A stretch of DNA of 64,000 bases from Pseudomonas sp. GM48 (GTDB taxonomy: Bacteria > Pseudomonadota > Gammaproteobacteria > Pseudomonadales > Pseudomonadaceae), in contig NZ_AKJM01000085.1 in NCBI RefSeq assembly GCF_000282335.1, forward strand, positions 1-64,000. The letters are read 5' to 3'. The notes below the pieces were generated by a model. The model worked only from the letters and a program-made list of their open reading frames with translations. It was not told the DNA's origin and did not search any database. Positions 28,501 through 38,031 of this stretch are shown piece by piece. Both the position numbers and the translations under genes were made by a program. How positions within the stretch are numbered: position 1 is the first letter of the stretch; every line of letters starts with the position of its first letter.

Positions 28501-28580
28501 AACAGCTCGATGGCACTGGAGGCACCGCGCTGGAAGCTGAAGTTCGACAGGCAGTGCAATTCGGCATATTCGCTGCTCAT
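25503..28580 (-). CDS. dnaE2: Error-prone DNA polymerase DnaE2
   Basis: A 1,025-residue C-family polymerase used in SOS translesion synthesis. It has an N-terminal PHP domain ([18 protein letters not shown]), catalytic acidic residues in [15 protein letters not shown], the palm/fingers region, HhH motifs ([20 protein letters not shown]), and a C-terminal OB fold ([20 protein letters not shown]). It lacks the beta-binding and tau-binding tail length of replicative DnaE1. The ATG at 28580 overlaps the imuB stop (ATGA). Third enzyme gene of the lexA2-imuA-imuB-dnaE2 cassette. Confidence 0.95.
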   Translation of the reverse strand: MSSEYAELHCLSNFSFQRGASSAIELFQRAKKQGYQALAITDECTLAGIVRAWQAAKSVELPLIIGSEIRIENGPKLVLLVESLEGYQALCRLITRARRRTQKGQYQLLREDFDEPLPGLLALWVPDAVDAFAQGHWLKQVFAERLWLAVQLHRGQDDARRLNDLLTLARELRIAAVASGDVHMHARGRRALQDTMTAIRHHLPVADAGLRLHPNGERHLRSLDVLRELYPPELLAETLNIARRCTFDLGQLRYQYPRELVPQGHSATSWLRHLTEEGIEWRWPKGPKREVLVQIDKELQLIAELGYESYFLTVHDIVRFARQQQILCQGRGSAANSAVCFALGITEIDPDRTTLLFERFLSKERNEPPDIDVDFEHERREEVLQYVFQRYGRARAALTAVVSTYHAAGAVRDVAKALGLPPDQINALADCCGHWSDETPPVERLREGGFDPESPVLHRVLSLTGQLIGFPRHLSQHPGGFVISEQPLDSLVPVENAAMAERTIIQWDKDDLDAVGLLKVDILALGMLSAIRRCFDLLRRHRSLDLSLATIPPEDAATYEMIGRADTIGVFQIESRAQMSMLPRLRPKTFYDLVIEVAIVRPGPIQGGMVHPYLRRRNKEEPEAYPSPELEVVLKRTLGVPLFQEQVMQIAIVAADYSPGEADQLRRSMAAWKRHGGLEPHKERLAAGMKKNGYTAEFAAQIFEQIKGFGSYGFPESHAASFALLTYVSCWLKCHEPAAFACALINSWPMGFYSPDQILQDVRRHHLQVRPVDVRASDWDCSLEPISAAQPAIRLGLRMIKGFREDDARRIEAARSQGAFADIADLGERARLDARAQEQLADAGALRGLAGDRHRARWEVAGVQKQLGLFAGLPSQVEDAVSLPKPTVGEDLQADYASVGTTLGPHPLALLRDELKARRCRSSKELLDVEHGRPVSIAGLVTGRQRPATASGVTFVTLEDEFGNVNVVVWRDLADRQRQVLVGSQLLKVDGRWEKEGEVRHLIAGRLSDLSSLLDGITVRSRDFH

Positions 28581-29992
28581 GCGAACCAGCCCTGCAACCA
28601 CAACGGGCCGTCCTCGCCGACCGCCCGGTAGGCCCAGCCCTGTTGGCCGGCACGGGTTTCGATCAGGTAATAGTCACGGCGTACGTCGTCGCCGTCCCAC
28701 CAGCCGGACTCGATACGCTCCGGCCCCATGAGGATGCGCGCCGAGCCCTGATGCACGGCCAACGGCTCGGTCAGCAGCCAGCCCGGCCGTTTCACCACGG
28801 CCGGCACCGCGCTAGATTGGCTGTCGGCACGGGCCTGCCACGCGCACTCGGGGCGGTGATCGGCCTGAAAGCGCAAGCCATGCACCGCGTCATCCCCCAG
28901 CCGTGCACGCAGGCGTTCGCGCAGTTGCTCCCAGGGCAAGGACTGCTGCGGGCGGTCGTCGAACAGTGCCTGATGCTGGGGCACGAAGGTCGGCAAATCT
29001 TCGGCGCGCAGGCGAAAGCCACGTACCGGTGCCTCGACCTGGACCTGCTCCAGCCGCCCCCGGGCCAGCTCGAAGAGCATCGCCGGATCGCGCTCGGCGC
29101 TGAGCAGGCCGACCTTGATGACCGTATCCGGCAACCCGGCGTGCTCCAGATGCAGGTCGAAACGCTGTACGCCGCTGTCGCGACCGCACAGGAACGCCGA
29201 CAGGTCGCCCGTCAACCGGCGCAACGGAAACAGCAAGGCTTGATGGGACTGCACATCGAAATTGAGCTCGATGCGCACATCGAAGCGGTCCGGCGGCAGG
29301 TAGAACGCCAGCGCCAGCCGCCGCAAACCCGACAGGGCATCCAGGTGCCTGAGCACCTGGGCCTCGAAACGCCGGGCCAGGCTATGCCGGGGCAACGCCT
29401 GCACCTGGCTCAAGGTGCGCAGGCCCATGCGCGACAAGGTTGTGGCGACCGATGCTTGCAGGCCGATCCGGTCGACGGGCATTTGCCCCAGATGATGCTG
29501 CAAGGCTTGATCGTCCGGCACTACCAGACCGTCGTAGGCGTTGGCCAGCACCCGCGCCGCCACCGGGTTGGGCGCGGCCACGATACGGTGCCGAAAACCC
29601 AACTCGCCGAGTTCACGGCGCAGAAGCGCTTCGAATTGCGGCCAGGTGCCGAACAACCCGAGGCTGGATTCGATCTCGAAGACCACGGCCCGGGGGTAAT
29701 GCACGCTGACCTGGGAACTGAAGCGATAGGCCCAGGCGGCGAGAAACTGCTGCCAGTGTTCGATTTCGGTGGCGTCGTATTCCGCCGTGACAAAGCCTTT
29801 GCTCAAGGCCTGCGCCGCACTCATGGACTGACCGGGACGCAAACCCAGCGCCCGCGCCGCACCGTTGACCGCCTGCAGCACCCGGCGCTGGGCCGGGCCG
29901 GTCAGCAACGCCAGGGGCTCATCGGGATCGGCGCGCTGACGCAGTACCGCGTCCAGCGCCAATTGCGGGAACAGAATGCAGACCCAGCGCAT
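28577..29992 (-). CDS. imuB: Y-family polymerase-like accessory protein ImuB
   Basis: A 471-residue Y-family polymerase relative starting [17 protein letters not shown]. The region that would carry the first catalytic acid (the DxDxF of active enzymes) reads [10 protein letters not shown], so it is probably inactive, as known for ImuB, which bridges DnaE2 and the beta clamp. A clamp-binding motif may be in the [10 protein letters not shown] region at about 345. The start was chosen at 29992 because upstream in-frame sequence overlaps imuA in another frame. Only 7 bases separate it from imuA. Confidence 0.92.
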   Translation of the reverse strand: MRWVCILFPQLALDAVLRQRADPDEPLALLTGPAQRRVLQAVNGAARALGLRPGQSMSAAQALSKGFVTAEYDATEIEHWQQFLAAWAYRFSSQVSVHYPRAVVFEIESSLGLFGTWPQFEALLRRELGELGFRHRIVAAPNPVAARVLANAYDGLVVPDDQALQHHLGQMPVDRIGLQASVATTLSRMGLRTLSQVQALPRHSLARRFEAQVLRHLDALSGLRRLALAFYLPPDRFDVRIELNFDVQSHQALLFPLRRLTGDLSAFLCGRDSGVQRFDLHLEHAGLPDTVIKVGLLSAERDPAMLFELARGRLEQVQVEAPVRGFRLRAEDLPTFVPQHQALFDDRPQQSLPWEQLRERLRARLGDDAVHGLRFQADHRPECAWQARADSQSSAVPAVVKRPGWLLTEPLAVHQGSARILMGPERIESGWWDGDDVRRDYYLIETRAGQQGWAYRAVGEDGPLWLQGWFA

Positions 29993-29999
29993 GGCAACC

Positions 30000-30617
30000 T
30001 CAATGCCCCACGGCGAAGGCAATCGGCGCCGAACGGGCCAGGCCGCCGCGGCACTTGAGCACGCGCAGTTGTGCCGGCCGGGCATCGATGGCGATGCGCA
30101 GGGCCGCCGGCGAAGGATTGATCGCTTCACCGATGGGGCGATAGGCGAAGGCCAGGGTCTGGCCGGTTTCCGCCGCCACCTGCAAGCGGCGCAAGGCGCG
30201 GTCGTCGGCCTTGTGCGGCCAGCACAGCACCGCGCCGCAACTGCCCGAACGCAGGCATTGCTCCGCGGCCCACAGCGCATCGCGCTCACTGGCCTGGATG
30301 ATCGACAGCTGACGCAGATCCACCCCGGCGCTCTGCCACGCCTGGGGATACGGTACGTAAGGCGGCGCCACCAGCACGATGCGCTCGCCCGCCGACGACA
30401 GCCGTGCCAGCGTCGGCCACACCAGTTGCAACTCGCCCACGCCCTGCCCGGCCAACAGGATTTCCGTCAGCGCCGCCTCTGGCCAGCCACCGCTGGGCAA
30501 TGCCGCGTCCAGTGCGGCATGCCCGGTGGGCTGCGGGCTGGCAGCCGGTGGCGCAGGCCGGCCCTTCCAGACCTGGCCGCCATTGAACAGCGTATCCAGC
30601 GCAACGACGGCACCCAT
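30000..30617 (-). CDS. imuA: Translesion synthesis associated protein ImuA
   Basis: A 205-residue RecA/SulA-like protein. ALDAALPSGGWPEAALTEIL is the typical RecA-fold entry, but the P-loop is eroded (LAGQGVGELQLV). It works with ImuB to recruit DnaE2 in damage-induced mutagenesis. Its last codon lies just before imuB, and its ATG touches the lexA2 stop, so the four genes form a single transcript. Confidence 0.9.
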   Translation of the reverse strand: MGAVVALDTLFNGGQVWKGRPAPPAASPQPTGHAALDAALPSGGWPEAALTEILLAGQGVGELQLVWPTLARLSSAGERIVLVAPPYVPYPQAWQSAGVDLRQLSIIQASERDALWAAEQCLRSGSCGAVLCWPHKADDRALRRLQVAAETGQTLAFAYRPIGEAINPSPAALRIAIDARPAQLRVLKCRGGLARSAPIAFAVGH

Positions 30618-31234
30618 CAGCCTTGCCTCACCAGGCCACAGAACACGCCTTCGATGGCCAGGTCCCGGTCGGCTTCGACGATGATTGGCTGGTAGGCCGG
30701 GTTGCGCGGCAGCAGGCGAACAACATCGCCAACCCGCTCGAAGCGCTTGATGGTGACTTCGCCGTCGAGCCGTGCCACGACGATCTGGCCGTTAAGCGCC
30801 TCGGGGTTGCGGTGCACGCCCACCAGATCACCGTCGAGAATGCCGTCCTCGATCATCGAATCGCCCCGGACCCGCAACATGTAGTCCGGTACCCGCGAGA
30901 AGATCGACGGATCGAGCAGCAAACGGCTGTGCACCTCGGCATCGGCACCGATCGGCGCACCGGCCGCCACCCGGCCAAGTACCGGGATGTCCAGCAACTC
31001 GGGACGCGGCGGCTGCCCGAGCAGGCGTATGCCCCGGGCCTGATGCGGGTTGACCTCGATAAACCCGGCTTCGGTCAGCGCCAGCACATGCTTGCGCGCC
31101 ACGCTGCGGGAGGCGAAGCCAAACGCCTCGCTGATTTCAGCGAGGCTTGGAGGCTGACCGTGTTCGGCGATGCGATCGCGGATAAAGGTCAGGATGGCGG
31201 TACGGCGGGGAGTCAGAGTCGTCATGGAGTACAT
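30617..31234 (-). CDS. lexA2: LexA2 repressor of the mutagenesis cassette
   Basis: A 205-residue LexA-type repressor. The winged HTH covers residues 8-70 (PPSLAEISEAFGFASRSVAR contains the recognition helix). The self-cleavage bond is A91-G92 in RVAAGAPIG, with catalytic S126 (RGDSMIEDG) and K163 (GEVTIKRF). The ATG at 31234 has aaagag at a good distance; an ATG at 31225 (MTTLTP) is the alternative. Leading the imuA-imuB-dnaE2 operon identifies it as the second LexA of Pseudomonas rather than the general one. RecA-stimulated cleavage should derepress the cassette. Confidence 0.93.
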   Translation of the reverse strand: MYSMTTLTPRRTAILTFIRDRIAEHGQPPSLAEISEAFGFASRSVARKHVLALTEAGFIEVNPHQARGIRLLGQPPRPELLDIPVLGRVAAGAPIGADAEVHSRLLLDPSIFSRVPDYMLRVRGDSMIEDGILDGDLVGVHRNPEALNGQIVVARLDGEVTIKRFERVGDVVRLLPRNPAYQPIIVEADRDLAIEGVFCGLVRQG

Positions 31235-31242
31235 TTGTACTC
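31227..31242. promoter_or_regulatory. LexA2-type operator over lexA2 start
   Basis: Perfect 16-bp palindrome gagtacatttgtactc; its core GTAC-N4-GTAC agrees with the LexA2 box known from P. putida (GTAC-N4-GTGC type) and differs from the CTGT-N8-ACAG box of LexA1. It covers the ATG at 31234 and the ribosome site of the ATG at 31225, so the repressor would sit directly on its own translation start region. Confidence 0.85.
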
Positions 31243-31289
31243 TTTCGGCTTTTTCCTGGCAAGGACCGTCAGTCATCTGGTCGATAACC

Positions 31290-31378
31290 TGTGGGAGCGG
31301 GCTTGCTCGCGAAGGCGGTGGATCAGCCAATGAAGTATCGACAGACACACCGCTTTCGCGAGCAAGCCCGCTCCCACA
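31290..31378. repeat. REP palindrome
   Basis: Complete copy between lexA2 and the DUF971 gene; the inner part carries gcggtg / caccgc pairing. Confidence 0.9.
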
Positions 31379-31393
31379 CTGGATTTCAGTGGC

Positions 31394-31672
31394 TCAAGGG
31401 GTGAGTTGCGCCAGATACGCCCACGGATAAATCCCCCGCTCATGGCCATCGCTGAAGACCAGTTGCAGGCCATAGCCCTGCGAGTGCAATTCGATCACAC
31501 GAACCCGTGCATCAACCATCGGGGTCAACCCGCGCAAACGAAACGCCCGGCACTGCGAACACGGGCACTGGCGACGCAGTTCGGCGTGATCCAATACCTG
31601 TTCGCGGCCATCGGGCCAGTTCAGTCGCAACTGCTGTTTGCTGCGGGAATTGCCAATCGCCAGCGGGTTCAT
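31394..31672 (-). CDS. DUF971 (GBBH N-terminal-like) protein
   Basis: A 92-residue protein of the DUF971 / gamma-butyrobetaine-hydroxylase N-terminal family. It has a zinc-like motif C-P-C-S-Q-C (LRRQCPCSQCRAFRLRG), preceded by LRLNWPDGREQ and followed by GYGLQLVFSDGHERGIYPW. The domain occurs both free-standing and fused to dioxygenases, and has been linked to iron-sulfur or metal handling. Its ATG overlaps the stop of the HEAT-repeat gene (ATGA-like), so it is the last gene of the seven-gene unit running from 38 kb. Confidence 0.85.
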   Translation of the reverse strand: MNPLAIGNSRSKQQLRLNWPDGREQVLDHAELRRQCPCSQCRAFRLRGLTPMVDARVRVIELHSQGYGLQLVFSDGHERGIYPWAYLAQLTP

Positions 31673-32631
31673 TGCAGTTGACTCAAGGCAATGCGCACGG
31701 CCTTGCGCACTTCCGGGTCGCCGTCGTCTTGCGCGGCCTGCAATGGCGCGACGGCGCTTCGATCGTTCAGCTCCCCCAAGGCCAAAGCGGCTTCCTTGCG
31801 CAGGTTGCTGATGCGGTGGCCGAGGGTGTCGATCAGCGCATCGAGCGCCGGTCCATAACGCAAGCGGCCGAGGCTGCGGGTAGCGCGCAGACGCACCTGC
31901 CAGTAATCGTCACCCAAGGCGTCGATCAGGGCCGGGCCGGCGTCGAGGTGGCCGACCTTGCCCAGGGTGGTGGCGGCTTCTTCGCGGACTTGCCAGGCAT
32001 CGTCCCGCAATGCCTGTCGCAGGGCCGGCAGCACCTGCGCGTCAGACGCCAGGCCCAGCGCCCCGGTGGCGGCACGCCGCACGTCGGTGTCCGGGTCGGC
32101 GCTGGCCAACCGCGCCAGGGCCGGCAAGGCATCGAGTTGCTTGAGCCAGCCGAGCACGCCCACCGCCTCGCGACGCACGCTGGCGCTTTCATCGTCCAGC
32201 GCCCGGGCAGCCGCGTCGGCGGCATCGGGGCAACGCAGCTCGCGCAACGCCCTGAACGCGGCAATGCGTACGCCAATGTCGGCGTGCCCGGTCCACGGCA
32301 GAATGACCCGGCCCGCCGCTTCGCTCTTGAGCAGGCTGAGGCTTTGCGCAGCGGCCGCCTGCACCGCCGGGGATGGATCCGTCAGGGCCTGGCACAACGC
32401 TTCGACCACGGGCTCGTCCTCCCAGGCTTCCAGCAACCGCGCAGCTTCGGCGCGAACGTCTGCCATCGGGTCTTCGGCCAGTCGATTGATCAACCACTGC
32501 AGGCCGTCCGGTTCCTCAAGGTCAGCCAGCTCGATCAGTGCGATCCGGCGCACGCCGGGGTCGTCATCGGTCAGGCGCGGTTGCAAGGCAAGAATGTCGT
32601 CGTTATCGGTTACATCGAATAGTGAGGTCAT
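31669..32631 (-). CDS. HEAT-repeat (PBS lyase type) protein
   Basis: A 320-residue protein made almost entirely of about ten HEAT/PBS-lyase-like repeats of around 31 residues ([72 protein letters not shown]). No signal or catalytic residues are seen, so it should be a cytoplasmic scaffold or adaptor. It overlaps both neighbours by 4 bases, which ties it to the ABC transporter. Association with the ferredoxin or flavoprotein is a guess. Confidence 0.85.
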   Translation of the reverse strand: MTSLFDVTDNDDILALQPRLTDDDPGVRRIALIELADLEEPDGLQWLINRLAEDPMADVRAEAARLLEAWEDEPVVEALCQALTDPSPAVQAAAAQSLSLLKSEAAGRVILPWTGHADIGVRIAAFRALRELRCPDAADAAARALDDESASVRREAVGVLGWLKQLDALPALARLASADPDTDVRRAATGALGLASDAQVLPALRQALRDDAWQVREEAATTLGKVGHLDAGPALIDALGDDYWQVRLRATRSLGRLRYGPALDALIDTLGHRISNLRKEAALALGELNDRSAVAPLQAAQDDGDPEVRKAVRIALSQLQ

Positions 32632-33476
32632 AGGGCAAATCGCGGCAGTTTGTTTTCAGGGGGAAGTCCGAGCGGGTTCAGACGCGGCAGTTGCCGGCCG
32701 TCTTCGTGCCGCAGGAGTTCGAGGCAATGGCGCTTCAGATGCGAAAATTCAGGGCGGGTCACCAGCTCCGTGCTGCGCGGCCGGGGGAAGTCCAGGCGCA
32801 GGTCTTCGATGATTCGCCCGGGGCGCGAGCTCATGACCAGCAAGCGGTCGGCGAGGAACAGCGCTTCGTCGATGTCATGGGTGACAAACACCACGGTGGT
32901 GCGAATGCGCGTCCAGATATCCAGCAGCAGTTCCTGCATGTTCAAGCGAGTCAGGGCATCGAGGGCACCGAAGGGTTCGTCCATCAGCAACAGGCGCGGA
33001 CGGTTGACCAGCACCCGGGCAATTTCCACCCGTTGCTGCATGCCGCCGGAGAGCTGATCGGGCCAACGCCCGGCAAAGCCTTCAAGGCCCACCAGCGCGA
33101 GGATTTCATCCGCCGCCTTGTGCCGTTCGACCTTGCCAACACCGCGCATTTTCAAGCCGAACGCCACGTTGTCGCGCACCGTGCGCCACGGAAACAGGGT
33201 GTGCTGCTGGAACACCATGCCGCGTTGTGGCGATGGCCCCGACACTGGCGCGCCATCCACGTTCAAGGTGCCGGTGCGCGGTTGCAGGTGGCCGGCCAGC
33301 GCGCCGAGCAAGGTGGACTTACCGCAACCGGACGGCCCGAGAATGCACACGAACTGCCCCGGTTCGATCTGGCAATCGAGGCCCTGCACCGCTTCGAAAG
33401 CCGCGTGGCCCTCGCCCAGGCTGATCGACAGCCCGCGAATATCGATACGCCCTTCCAGGTGTTGAAAAACGCTCAT
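32628..33476 (-). CDS. ABC transporter ATPase, nitrate/sulfonate type
   Basis: A 282-residue ATPase of the SsuB/TauB/NrtD group: Walker A GPSGCGKST at residues 50-58, signature LSGGMQQRVEIARVL, Walker B LLMDEPFGALD, switch VTHDIDEALFLADRLLVM. The ATG at 33476 overlaps the permease stop. A longer frame extending to 33983 is only an overlap with the permease gene. Confidence 0.92.
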   Translation of the reverse strand: MSVFQHLEGRIDIRGLSISLGEGHAAFEAVQGLDCQIEPGQFVCILGPSGCGKSTLLGALAGHLQPRTGTLNVDGAPVSGPSPQRGMVFQQHTLFPWRTVRDNVAFGLKMRGVGKVERHKAADEILALVGLEGFAGRWPDQLSGGMQQRVEIARVLVNRPRLLLMDEPFGALDALTRLNMQELLLDIWTRIRTTVVFVTHDIDEALFLADRLLVMSSRPGRIIEDLRLDFPRPRSTELVTRPEFSHLKRHCLELLRHEDGRQLPRLNPLGLPPENKLPRFAL

Positions 33477-34258
33477 CAGGCTTTTCCTCGCGGTCGGTGC
33501 CAAGGCGTGAAGAGCCCGCCCAGGCGCTTGATCAACAGGCTGCTGCCCATGCCGAGCACGCCGATCAGCAACATGCCGACCACGATGTCGGCGTAGTTCT
33601 GGATGGTGTAGGACTCCCAGGTGTAATAGCCGATGCCGAATTGACCGGAGATCATTTCCGCCGTCACCAGGCAGAACCACGAGGTGCCCATGCCGATGGC
33701 CAGGCCGGTGATGATGCTCGGCGCCGCGCCCGGAAGAACGACCTCCAGCAGGATTGCCCGGCGCCCTGCCCCGAGGCTTTTCGCCGAGGCGATCAGCCGA
33801 GGGTCGACGCCTTCGACGCCGTGCACGGTGTTGAGCAGAATCGGGAACAGTGCGCCGGTGAAGGTGATGAACACCATCGACAATTCCGACGAGGGAAACA
33901 TCAGAATCGCCAGGGGAATCCACGCCACCGCCGGGATCGGGCGCAGCACTTCCAGGGGTGGCAGCAATAGATCTTCGGCCCATTTCGAGCGGCCGATGGC
34001 CAGGCCCAGGGCCACGCCAATGATCAACGCCGCAAGGTAACCGGCGAACACCCGGCCGAGGCTGCTGCCCAGGTGCTGGGCAAGTTTGCCCGAGTCGCCA
34101 AGGCCTAGGGCGGCTTCAATGACCGCCATGGGTGTCGGGACGTTGGCGAAGGTCACCAGGCCAAGGTTCCAGTGGTGGCTGGCGGCGAGTTGCCAGAACA
34201 GCAGGCAGAGCAGCAGTGAAGCGGCTCTGGGAATCCAGCGCGCAAATGGTCGGTACAC
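33476..34258 (-). CDS. ABC transporter permease, SsuC/TauC type
   Basis: A 260-residue inner-membrane permease with six helices and the EAA-like loop IASAKSLGAGRRAILLEVVLPGAAPSI. The start is taken as GTG at 34258 (VYRPFARWIPRAA) because gaggaa lies 7 bases upstream. An apparent extension to 34321 (MSDRFREQARSHK...) is a translated REP element, a common annotation error in Pseudomonas. Confidence 0.88.
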   Translation of the reverse strand: MYRPFARWIPRAASLLLCLLFWQLAASHHWNLGLVTFANVPTPMAVIEAALGLGDSGKLAQHLGSSLGRVFAGYLAALIIGVALGLAIGRSKWAEDLLLPPLEVLRPIPAVAWIPLAILMFPSSELSMVFITFTGALFPILLNTVHGVEGVDPRLIASAKSLGAGRRAILLEVVLPGAAPSIITGLAIGMGTSWFCLVTAEMISGQFGIGYYTWESYTIQNYADIVVGMLLIGVLGMGSSLLIKRLGGLFTPWHRPRGKA

Positions 34259-34284
34259 AATTCTTCCTCTCAACCCTGGACCCT

Positions 34285-34374
34285 TGTGGGAGCGGGCTTG
34301 CTCGCGAAAGCGGTCGGACATTCAACATTGATGTCGACTGACCCACCGCTTTCGCGAGCAAGCCCGCTCCCACA
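34285..34374. repeat. REP palindrome
   Basis: Complete copy inside the operon, between binding-protein and permease genes. Its stem-loop could lower expression of the downstream permease relative to the binding protein. Confidence 0.9.
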
Positions 34375-34396
34375 TTTGATCGAGTCGTTCCAGGTG

Positions 34397-35803
34397 TTAG
34401 CGGGCGGCCACGGCCTGTGTGGTGGCATCGGCGAAGTCGAACACTTTGCCGCCCTGCGCCGTGGCGAACTGTTGGGCCTGGCCTTTGAGCAAGAACGCAT
34501 TGAATTGCCCCTTGGCATCAGTGGCAAACCACGCCTGATCCGCCAGCAACTTGATCCCGCTGTCGCTGGCCTGGGCGTACACCGCGCGGATGCTCTTGCC
34601 TTCCTGTTTCAACGCTGTGAGCGCGGTAAATGCCGCTTGCGCCGAGGCGTATTGACGAACCTTCGGCTCGCCACGCACCCAGATTTCCGCCACGTGGCTG
34701 AAGTCGGTGATGGCTTTGCCGCTGGCGGCATCGACGGCCTTGAGCGGCGTCTGCTGGTAATTCCCAAGCTGCACGCTGTAGTCCAGGTTCGAGGCCTTGA
34801 AGGCGGCGCGGATGTACTGGTCGTCGATGAAGGTGTTGAGATCGAGACCGCGATCGGCCTTCTTCAACAACTTGAGGGTATCGATGGCGGTGCCCACGGC
34901 CTGACGGTATTCCGGTTTCCAGCTCAGGTCGCGGGTCTGCACGCCGAGGGGGCCGTGGAACAGGTAATTGACCTCGGCATCGACCCCGGTGACCTTGGCG
35001 ATCAGCTCGCTGTATTTCTCCGGTTCAGCCGCCAGCAGTTGGTTGGCTTCGATACTCGCCCGCAGGTAAGCGACGACGATTTCCGGATATTTTTTCGCAT
35101 AGGCCTGATCGACCAGCGCTCCGTGGAAGGTCGGCGCGTTGGCCTGGGAGCCGTCATAAATCTTGCGGGCGAAACCACGGCTCGGGAACAGTTCGGCGAA
35201 GGGTACGAAGTCAGCGTGAGCATCGATCTTGCCAGCCTGCAACGCGGAACCGGCGACTTCCGGCGGCTGGGCGATGATGTTCACGTCCTTGAGCGGGTCC
35301 CAGCCCTGGGCCGCGACGGCGCGCAGCAACAGGCCATGGGCAGTGGAGGCGAACGGTACGGAAATGGTCTTGCCTTTCAGCTCTGCCAGCGACTGCACGC
35401 CCGATGCGCTCGGCACCACGATGCCGTTGCCGCTGCCCTTGATGCTGCCCGACAGTACGCTGATGAACAGGCTGTGCTTGCCCGCCGTTTCGAATGCCAC
35501 TCCGTTGAATGCACCGGGGAAATCGGCCATGGCGCCGAAGTCGAGTTTACCGGCCACCATCTCGTTGGTCAGCGGTGCGCCGCTGGTGAAGTTTTTCCAC
35601 TGCACCTCGTATTGGGCGTCTTTGTAGGGGCCGTCGTGGGGCAGGTATTTGTCCAGCAGGCCGAGTTCGCGAATCAACAACCCGCCAGCAGCGCAGTTGA
35701 TGGTGGTGTCCTGGGTGCCGATGGCAATGCGGATGGTTTCGGCCGAGGCCGACAGGGTGAATGAAGCCAGTACCAGACCGGCCAAAGCTGCACGCAACAT
35801 CAT
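34397..35803 (-). CDS. ABC substrate-binding protein, nitrate/sulfonate type
   Basis: A 468-residue periplasmic receptor of the SsuA/NrtA/ThiY superfamily, longer than the usual 320-340. The signal peptide (residues 1-26, SASAET cleavage region) is followed by IRIAIGTQDTTINCAAGGLL. Typical features are KLDFGAMADFPGAFNG and SVPFASTAHGLLLRAVAAQG. The ATG at 35803 follows gagggg; a second ATG comes right after. The extra C-terminal part (about 330-468) is not explained by the basic fold. It probably binds an organic sulfur or related anion, inferred from family and neighbours. Confidence 0.85.
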   Translation of the reverse strand: MMLRAALAGLVLASFTLSASAETIRIAIGTQDTTINCAAGGLLIRELGLLDKYLPHDGPYKDAQYEVQWKNFTSGAPLTNEMVAGKLDFGAMADFPGAFNGVAFETAGKHSLFISVLSGSIKGSGNGIVVPSASGVQSLAELKGKTISVPFASTAHGLLLRAVAAQGWDPLKDVNIIAQPPEVAGSALQAGKIDAHADFVPFAELFPSRGFARKIYDGSQANAPTFHGALVDQAYAKKYPEIVVAYLRASIEANQLLAAEPEKYSELIAKVTGVDAEVNYLFHGPLGVQTRDLSWKPEYRQAVGTAIDTLKLLKKADRGLDLNTFIDDQYIRAAFKASNLDYSVQLGNYQQTPLKAVDAASGKAITDFSHVAEIWVRGEPKVRQYASAQAAFTALTALKQEGKSIRAVYAQASDSGIKLLADQAWFATDAKGQFNAFLLKGQAQQFATAQGGKVFDFADATTQAVAAR

Positions 35804-35926
35804 GAGTGTTTCCCCTCGAATCATTTATAGGATGTTCGTCTCCGCCACGATCAGGGCGCGGTGGGAAACGAGGGGTGTTTTGAATCAGGCGTCCGGTGGT
35901 GGCCGGATGGCTTTAAATATTTCCCC

Positions 35927-36016
35927 TGTGCGAGCGGGCTTGCTCGCGAAGGCGGTCTGACATTCAACATTGATGTCGACTGACCCAACGCTTTCGCGAG
36001 CAAGCCCGCTCCCACA
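35927..36016. repeat. REP palindrome
   Basis: Complete copy with one base change in the outer arm (tgtgcgagc for tgtgggagc). It lies between the ferredoxin and binding-protein genes of the same operon. Confidence 0.88.
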
Positions 36017-36028
36017 TTTGATAGTGTT

Positions 36029-36274
36029 TCAGCGCAGCAAATACGGGATCTCGACTTTCACGGCGCCGGTCGGGCAGTCCTTTTCACAGGGCATGCAGTA
36101 CCAGCATTCGTCGAACGCCATGTAGGCCTTTTGCGTGGCCGGGTTGATCGCCAGCAGGTCCATCGGGCAAACGTCGACGCACACCGTGCAGCCTTTGTGG
36201 GCGATGCATTTGTCTTCATCGACCGTGACCGGTGCGTTGGAGCGGAAGAAGATTTCCTGGGGTTGGTAAGCCAT
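36029..36274 (-). CDS. 2[4Fe-4S] ferredoxin-type protein
   Basis: An 81-residue ferredoxin with two cluster motifs: CIAHKGCTVCVDVCP (residues 23-37) and CWYCMPCEKDCP (about 56-67). It ends VKVEIPYLLR. The ATG at 36274 follows aaagagaga. It lies directly after the flavoprotein gene and most likely is its electron-transfer subunit, the same pairing as AprA-AprB of adenylylsulfate reductase. Confidence 0.9.
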   Translation of the reverse strand: MAYQPQEIFFRSNAPVTVDEDKCIAHKGCTVCVDVCPMDLLAINPATQKAYMAFDECWYCMPCEKDCPTGAVKVEIPYLLR

Positions 36275-36300
36275 GTTCGGTCTCTCTTTTGTGGTCGGCA

Positions 36301-38031
36301 TCAAGCCGCATCGGCACCGACCCGCAACCGGTCGTAGGCCTGCATCTCGTCGGCATCCAGCGGGATGATGTAAGGCTCGACGGCTTTCCTGAAACTGCTC
36401 ATCAAACCGTTCTCGTCCTTCTTCAGGTGGCAATGGCAGAACCAGTCGCGGTCGTTGCGCTGCGGGTGATCGACGCGATGGTGGTACAGCCCCCAACGGC
36501 TTTCGGCGCGGAACAATGAAGCGCGGGCGGCCATTTCGGCGCAGTCGCGGATCATGCTGACTTCCATGGCGCGCATCAGTTCGTGGGCGTTGTGGGCCTT
36601 GATCTGGTCGAGATCGCGCTGGATGTCACTGAAGCGTTGCAGGCCAATCTGCATCTTCTTCGTTACTTTCGGCGGTTGCAGGTAGTCGTTGACGAAGCGC
36701 CGCAGCTTGTATTCGACCTGGGCCGGTGGCAGGCCGTGTTCGCGGTCCAGCGGTGCATAGACCCGCTGTTTTTCGCTTTCGATCTGCGCGGCATCCAGCG
36801 CGGAAAACTCGCGCCCGGCGACAAAATCCGCCGCGTTGTTGCCGGCGAACCAGCCGTAGGTGAACGCACCAAGCATGTAGTTGTGCGGCACCGCCGCCAT
36901 GTCCCCCGCCGAATACAAGCCCTTGACCGAAGTTTCGGCCTTCTCGTTGACCCACACACCCGAGGCCGAATGCCCGCTGCAAAAGCCGATCTCGGAGATG
37001 TGCATCTCGACCATCTGCGTGCGGTAGTCGGTGCCACGATTGGCATGGAACTGGCCGCGACTCGGACGCTCGTTGCTGTGCAGGATCTCTTCGATGTTCT
37101 GGATGGTTTCCTCGGCCAGGTGATCGAGCTTGAGGAACACCGGACCATTGCCGCTTTCCAGCTCCTGGTGGAATTCCCACATCATCTGCCCGCTCCAGTA
37201 GTCGCACTCGATGAAGCGCTCGCCCTTGTTGTTGGCGGTGTAGCCGCCCAAGGGACCGGTGACGTAGGCGCAGGCCGGGCCGTTGTAATCCTTGATCAGC
37301 GGGTTGATCTGGAAGCATTCCAGGTTCGCCAGCTCGGCTCCGGCGTGGTAGGCCATCGAGTAGCCGTCGCCGGCATTGGTCGGGTTTTCGTAGGTGCCCA
37401 TCAGGTAACCGGAGGACGGCAACCCCAGGCGCCCGGCGGCACCGCAGGCGAGGATCACCGCCTTGGCCTTGATCACATGGAAGTCCGCCGTGCGGCAATC
37501 GAAGCCCATCACGCCGTTGACCGCGCCCTCTTCATCCGTCAGCAAACGGGTGCACACCAGGCGATTGGTGATGCTCACCCGCGCGCGCTTCAGTTGCCGG
37601 TAGAGGACTTTCTTGATGTCGTGCCCTTCCGGCATCGGCAACACATAAGCGCCCATGTGGTGAACCTTTTTCACCGCGTAGTCACCGGTTTCGTCCTTCT
37701 CGAACTTCACGCCCCAACGATCCAGTTGCTCGATGGTTTCGAAGCTGTGGGTGGCATAGGCGTACACCGCGGCCTGGTTGACGATGCCGTCGTTGGCGAT
37801 GGTGATTTCCTTGGTGTATTGCTCAGGTGTCGAGTGACCGGGAATGATCGCGTTGTTCAGGCCGTCCATGCCCATGCTGATCGCGCCACTGCGCTTGACG
37901 TTGGCCTTGTCGATCAACAACACCCGCAGGTCGCGGTTGCGTTCCTTGGCCTTGATCGCCGCCATGGGGCCGGCGGTGCCGCCGCCGATCACGACGATGT
38001 CGTATTCCTGCTCCAACGTGCTGCGCGTCAT
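36301..38031 (-). CDS. FAD flavoprotein, AprA / fumarate-reductase-like
   Basis: A 576-residue flavoprotein of the succinate dehydrogenase/fumarate reductase/adenylylsulfate reductase alpha family. The N-terminal Rossmann motif is DIVVIGGGTAGPMAAIKA (residues 10-27); ACGAAGRLGLPSSGYLMGTY and GLYSAGDMA are further FAD contacts; a helical C-terminal domain covers about 420-560. Sequence such as YWSGQMMWEFHQELESGNGP and the adjacent ferredoxin point to the AprA branch rather than SdhA. Its reaction is not known; the sulfonate-type transporter suggests reductive or oxidative handling of a sulfur compound. The start overlaps the GntR stop by 4 bases. Confidence 0.85.
   Translation of the reverse strand: MTRSTLEQEYDIVVIGGGTAGPMAAIKAKERNRDLRVLLIDKANVKRSGAISMGMDGLNNAIIPGHSTPEQYTKEITIANDGIVNQAAVYAYATHSFETIEQLDRWGVKFEKDETGDYAVKKVHHMGAYVLPMPEGHDIKKVLYRQLKRARVSITNRLVCTRLLTDEEGAVNGVMGFDCRTADFHVIKAKAVILACGAAGRLGLPSSGYLMGTYENPTNAGDGYSMAYHAGAELANLECFQINPLIKDYNGPACAYVTGPLGGYTANNKGERFIECDYWSGQMMWEFHQELESGNGPVFLKLDHLAEETIQNIEEILHSNERPSRGQFHANRGTDYRTQMVEMHISEIGFCSGHSASGVWVNEKAETSVKGLYSAGDMAAVPHNYMLGAFTYGWFAGNNAADFVAGREFSALDAAQIESEKQRVYAPLDREHGLPPAQVEYKLRRFVNDYLQPPKVTKKMQIGLQRFSDIQRDLDQIKAHNAHELMRAMEVSMIRDCAEMAARASLFRAESRWGLYHHRVDHPQRNDRDWFCHCHLKKDENGLMSSFRKAVEPYIIPLDADEMQAYDRLRVGADAA

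Noticed and set aside
34259..34321. N-terminal extension of the SsuC-type permease (MSDRFREQARSHK...)
   Set aside because: It is translated REP sequence; the GTG at 34258 with a ribosome site gives the normal permease start.
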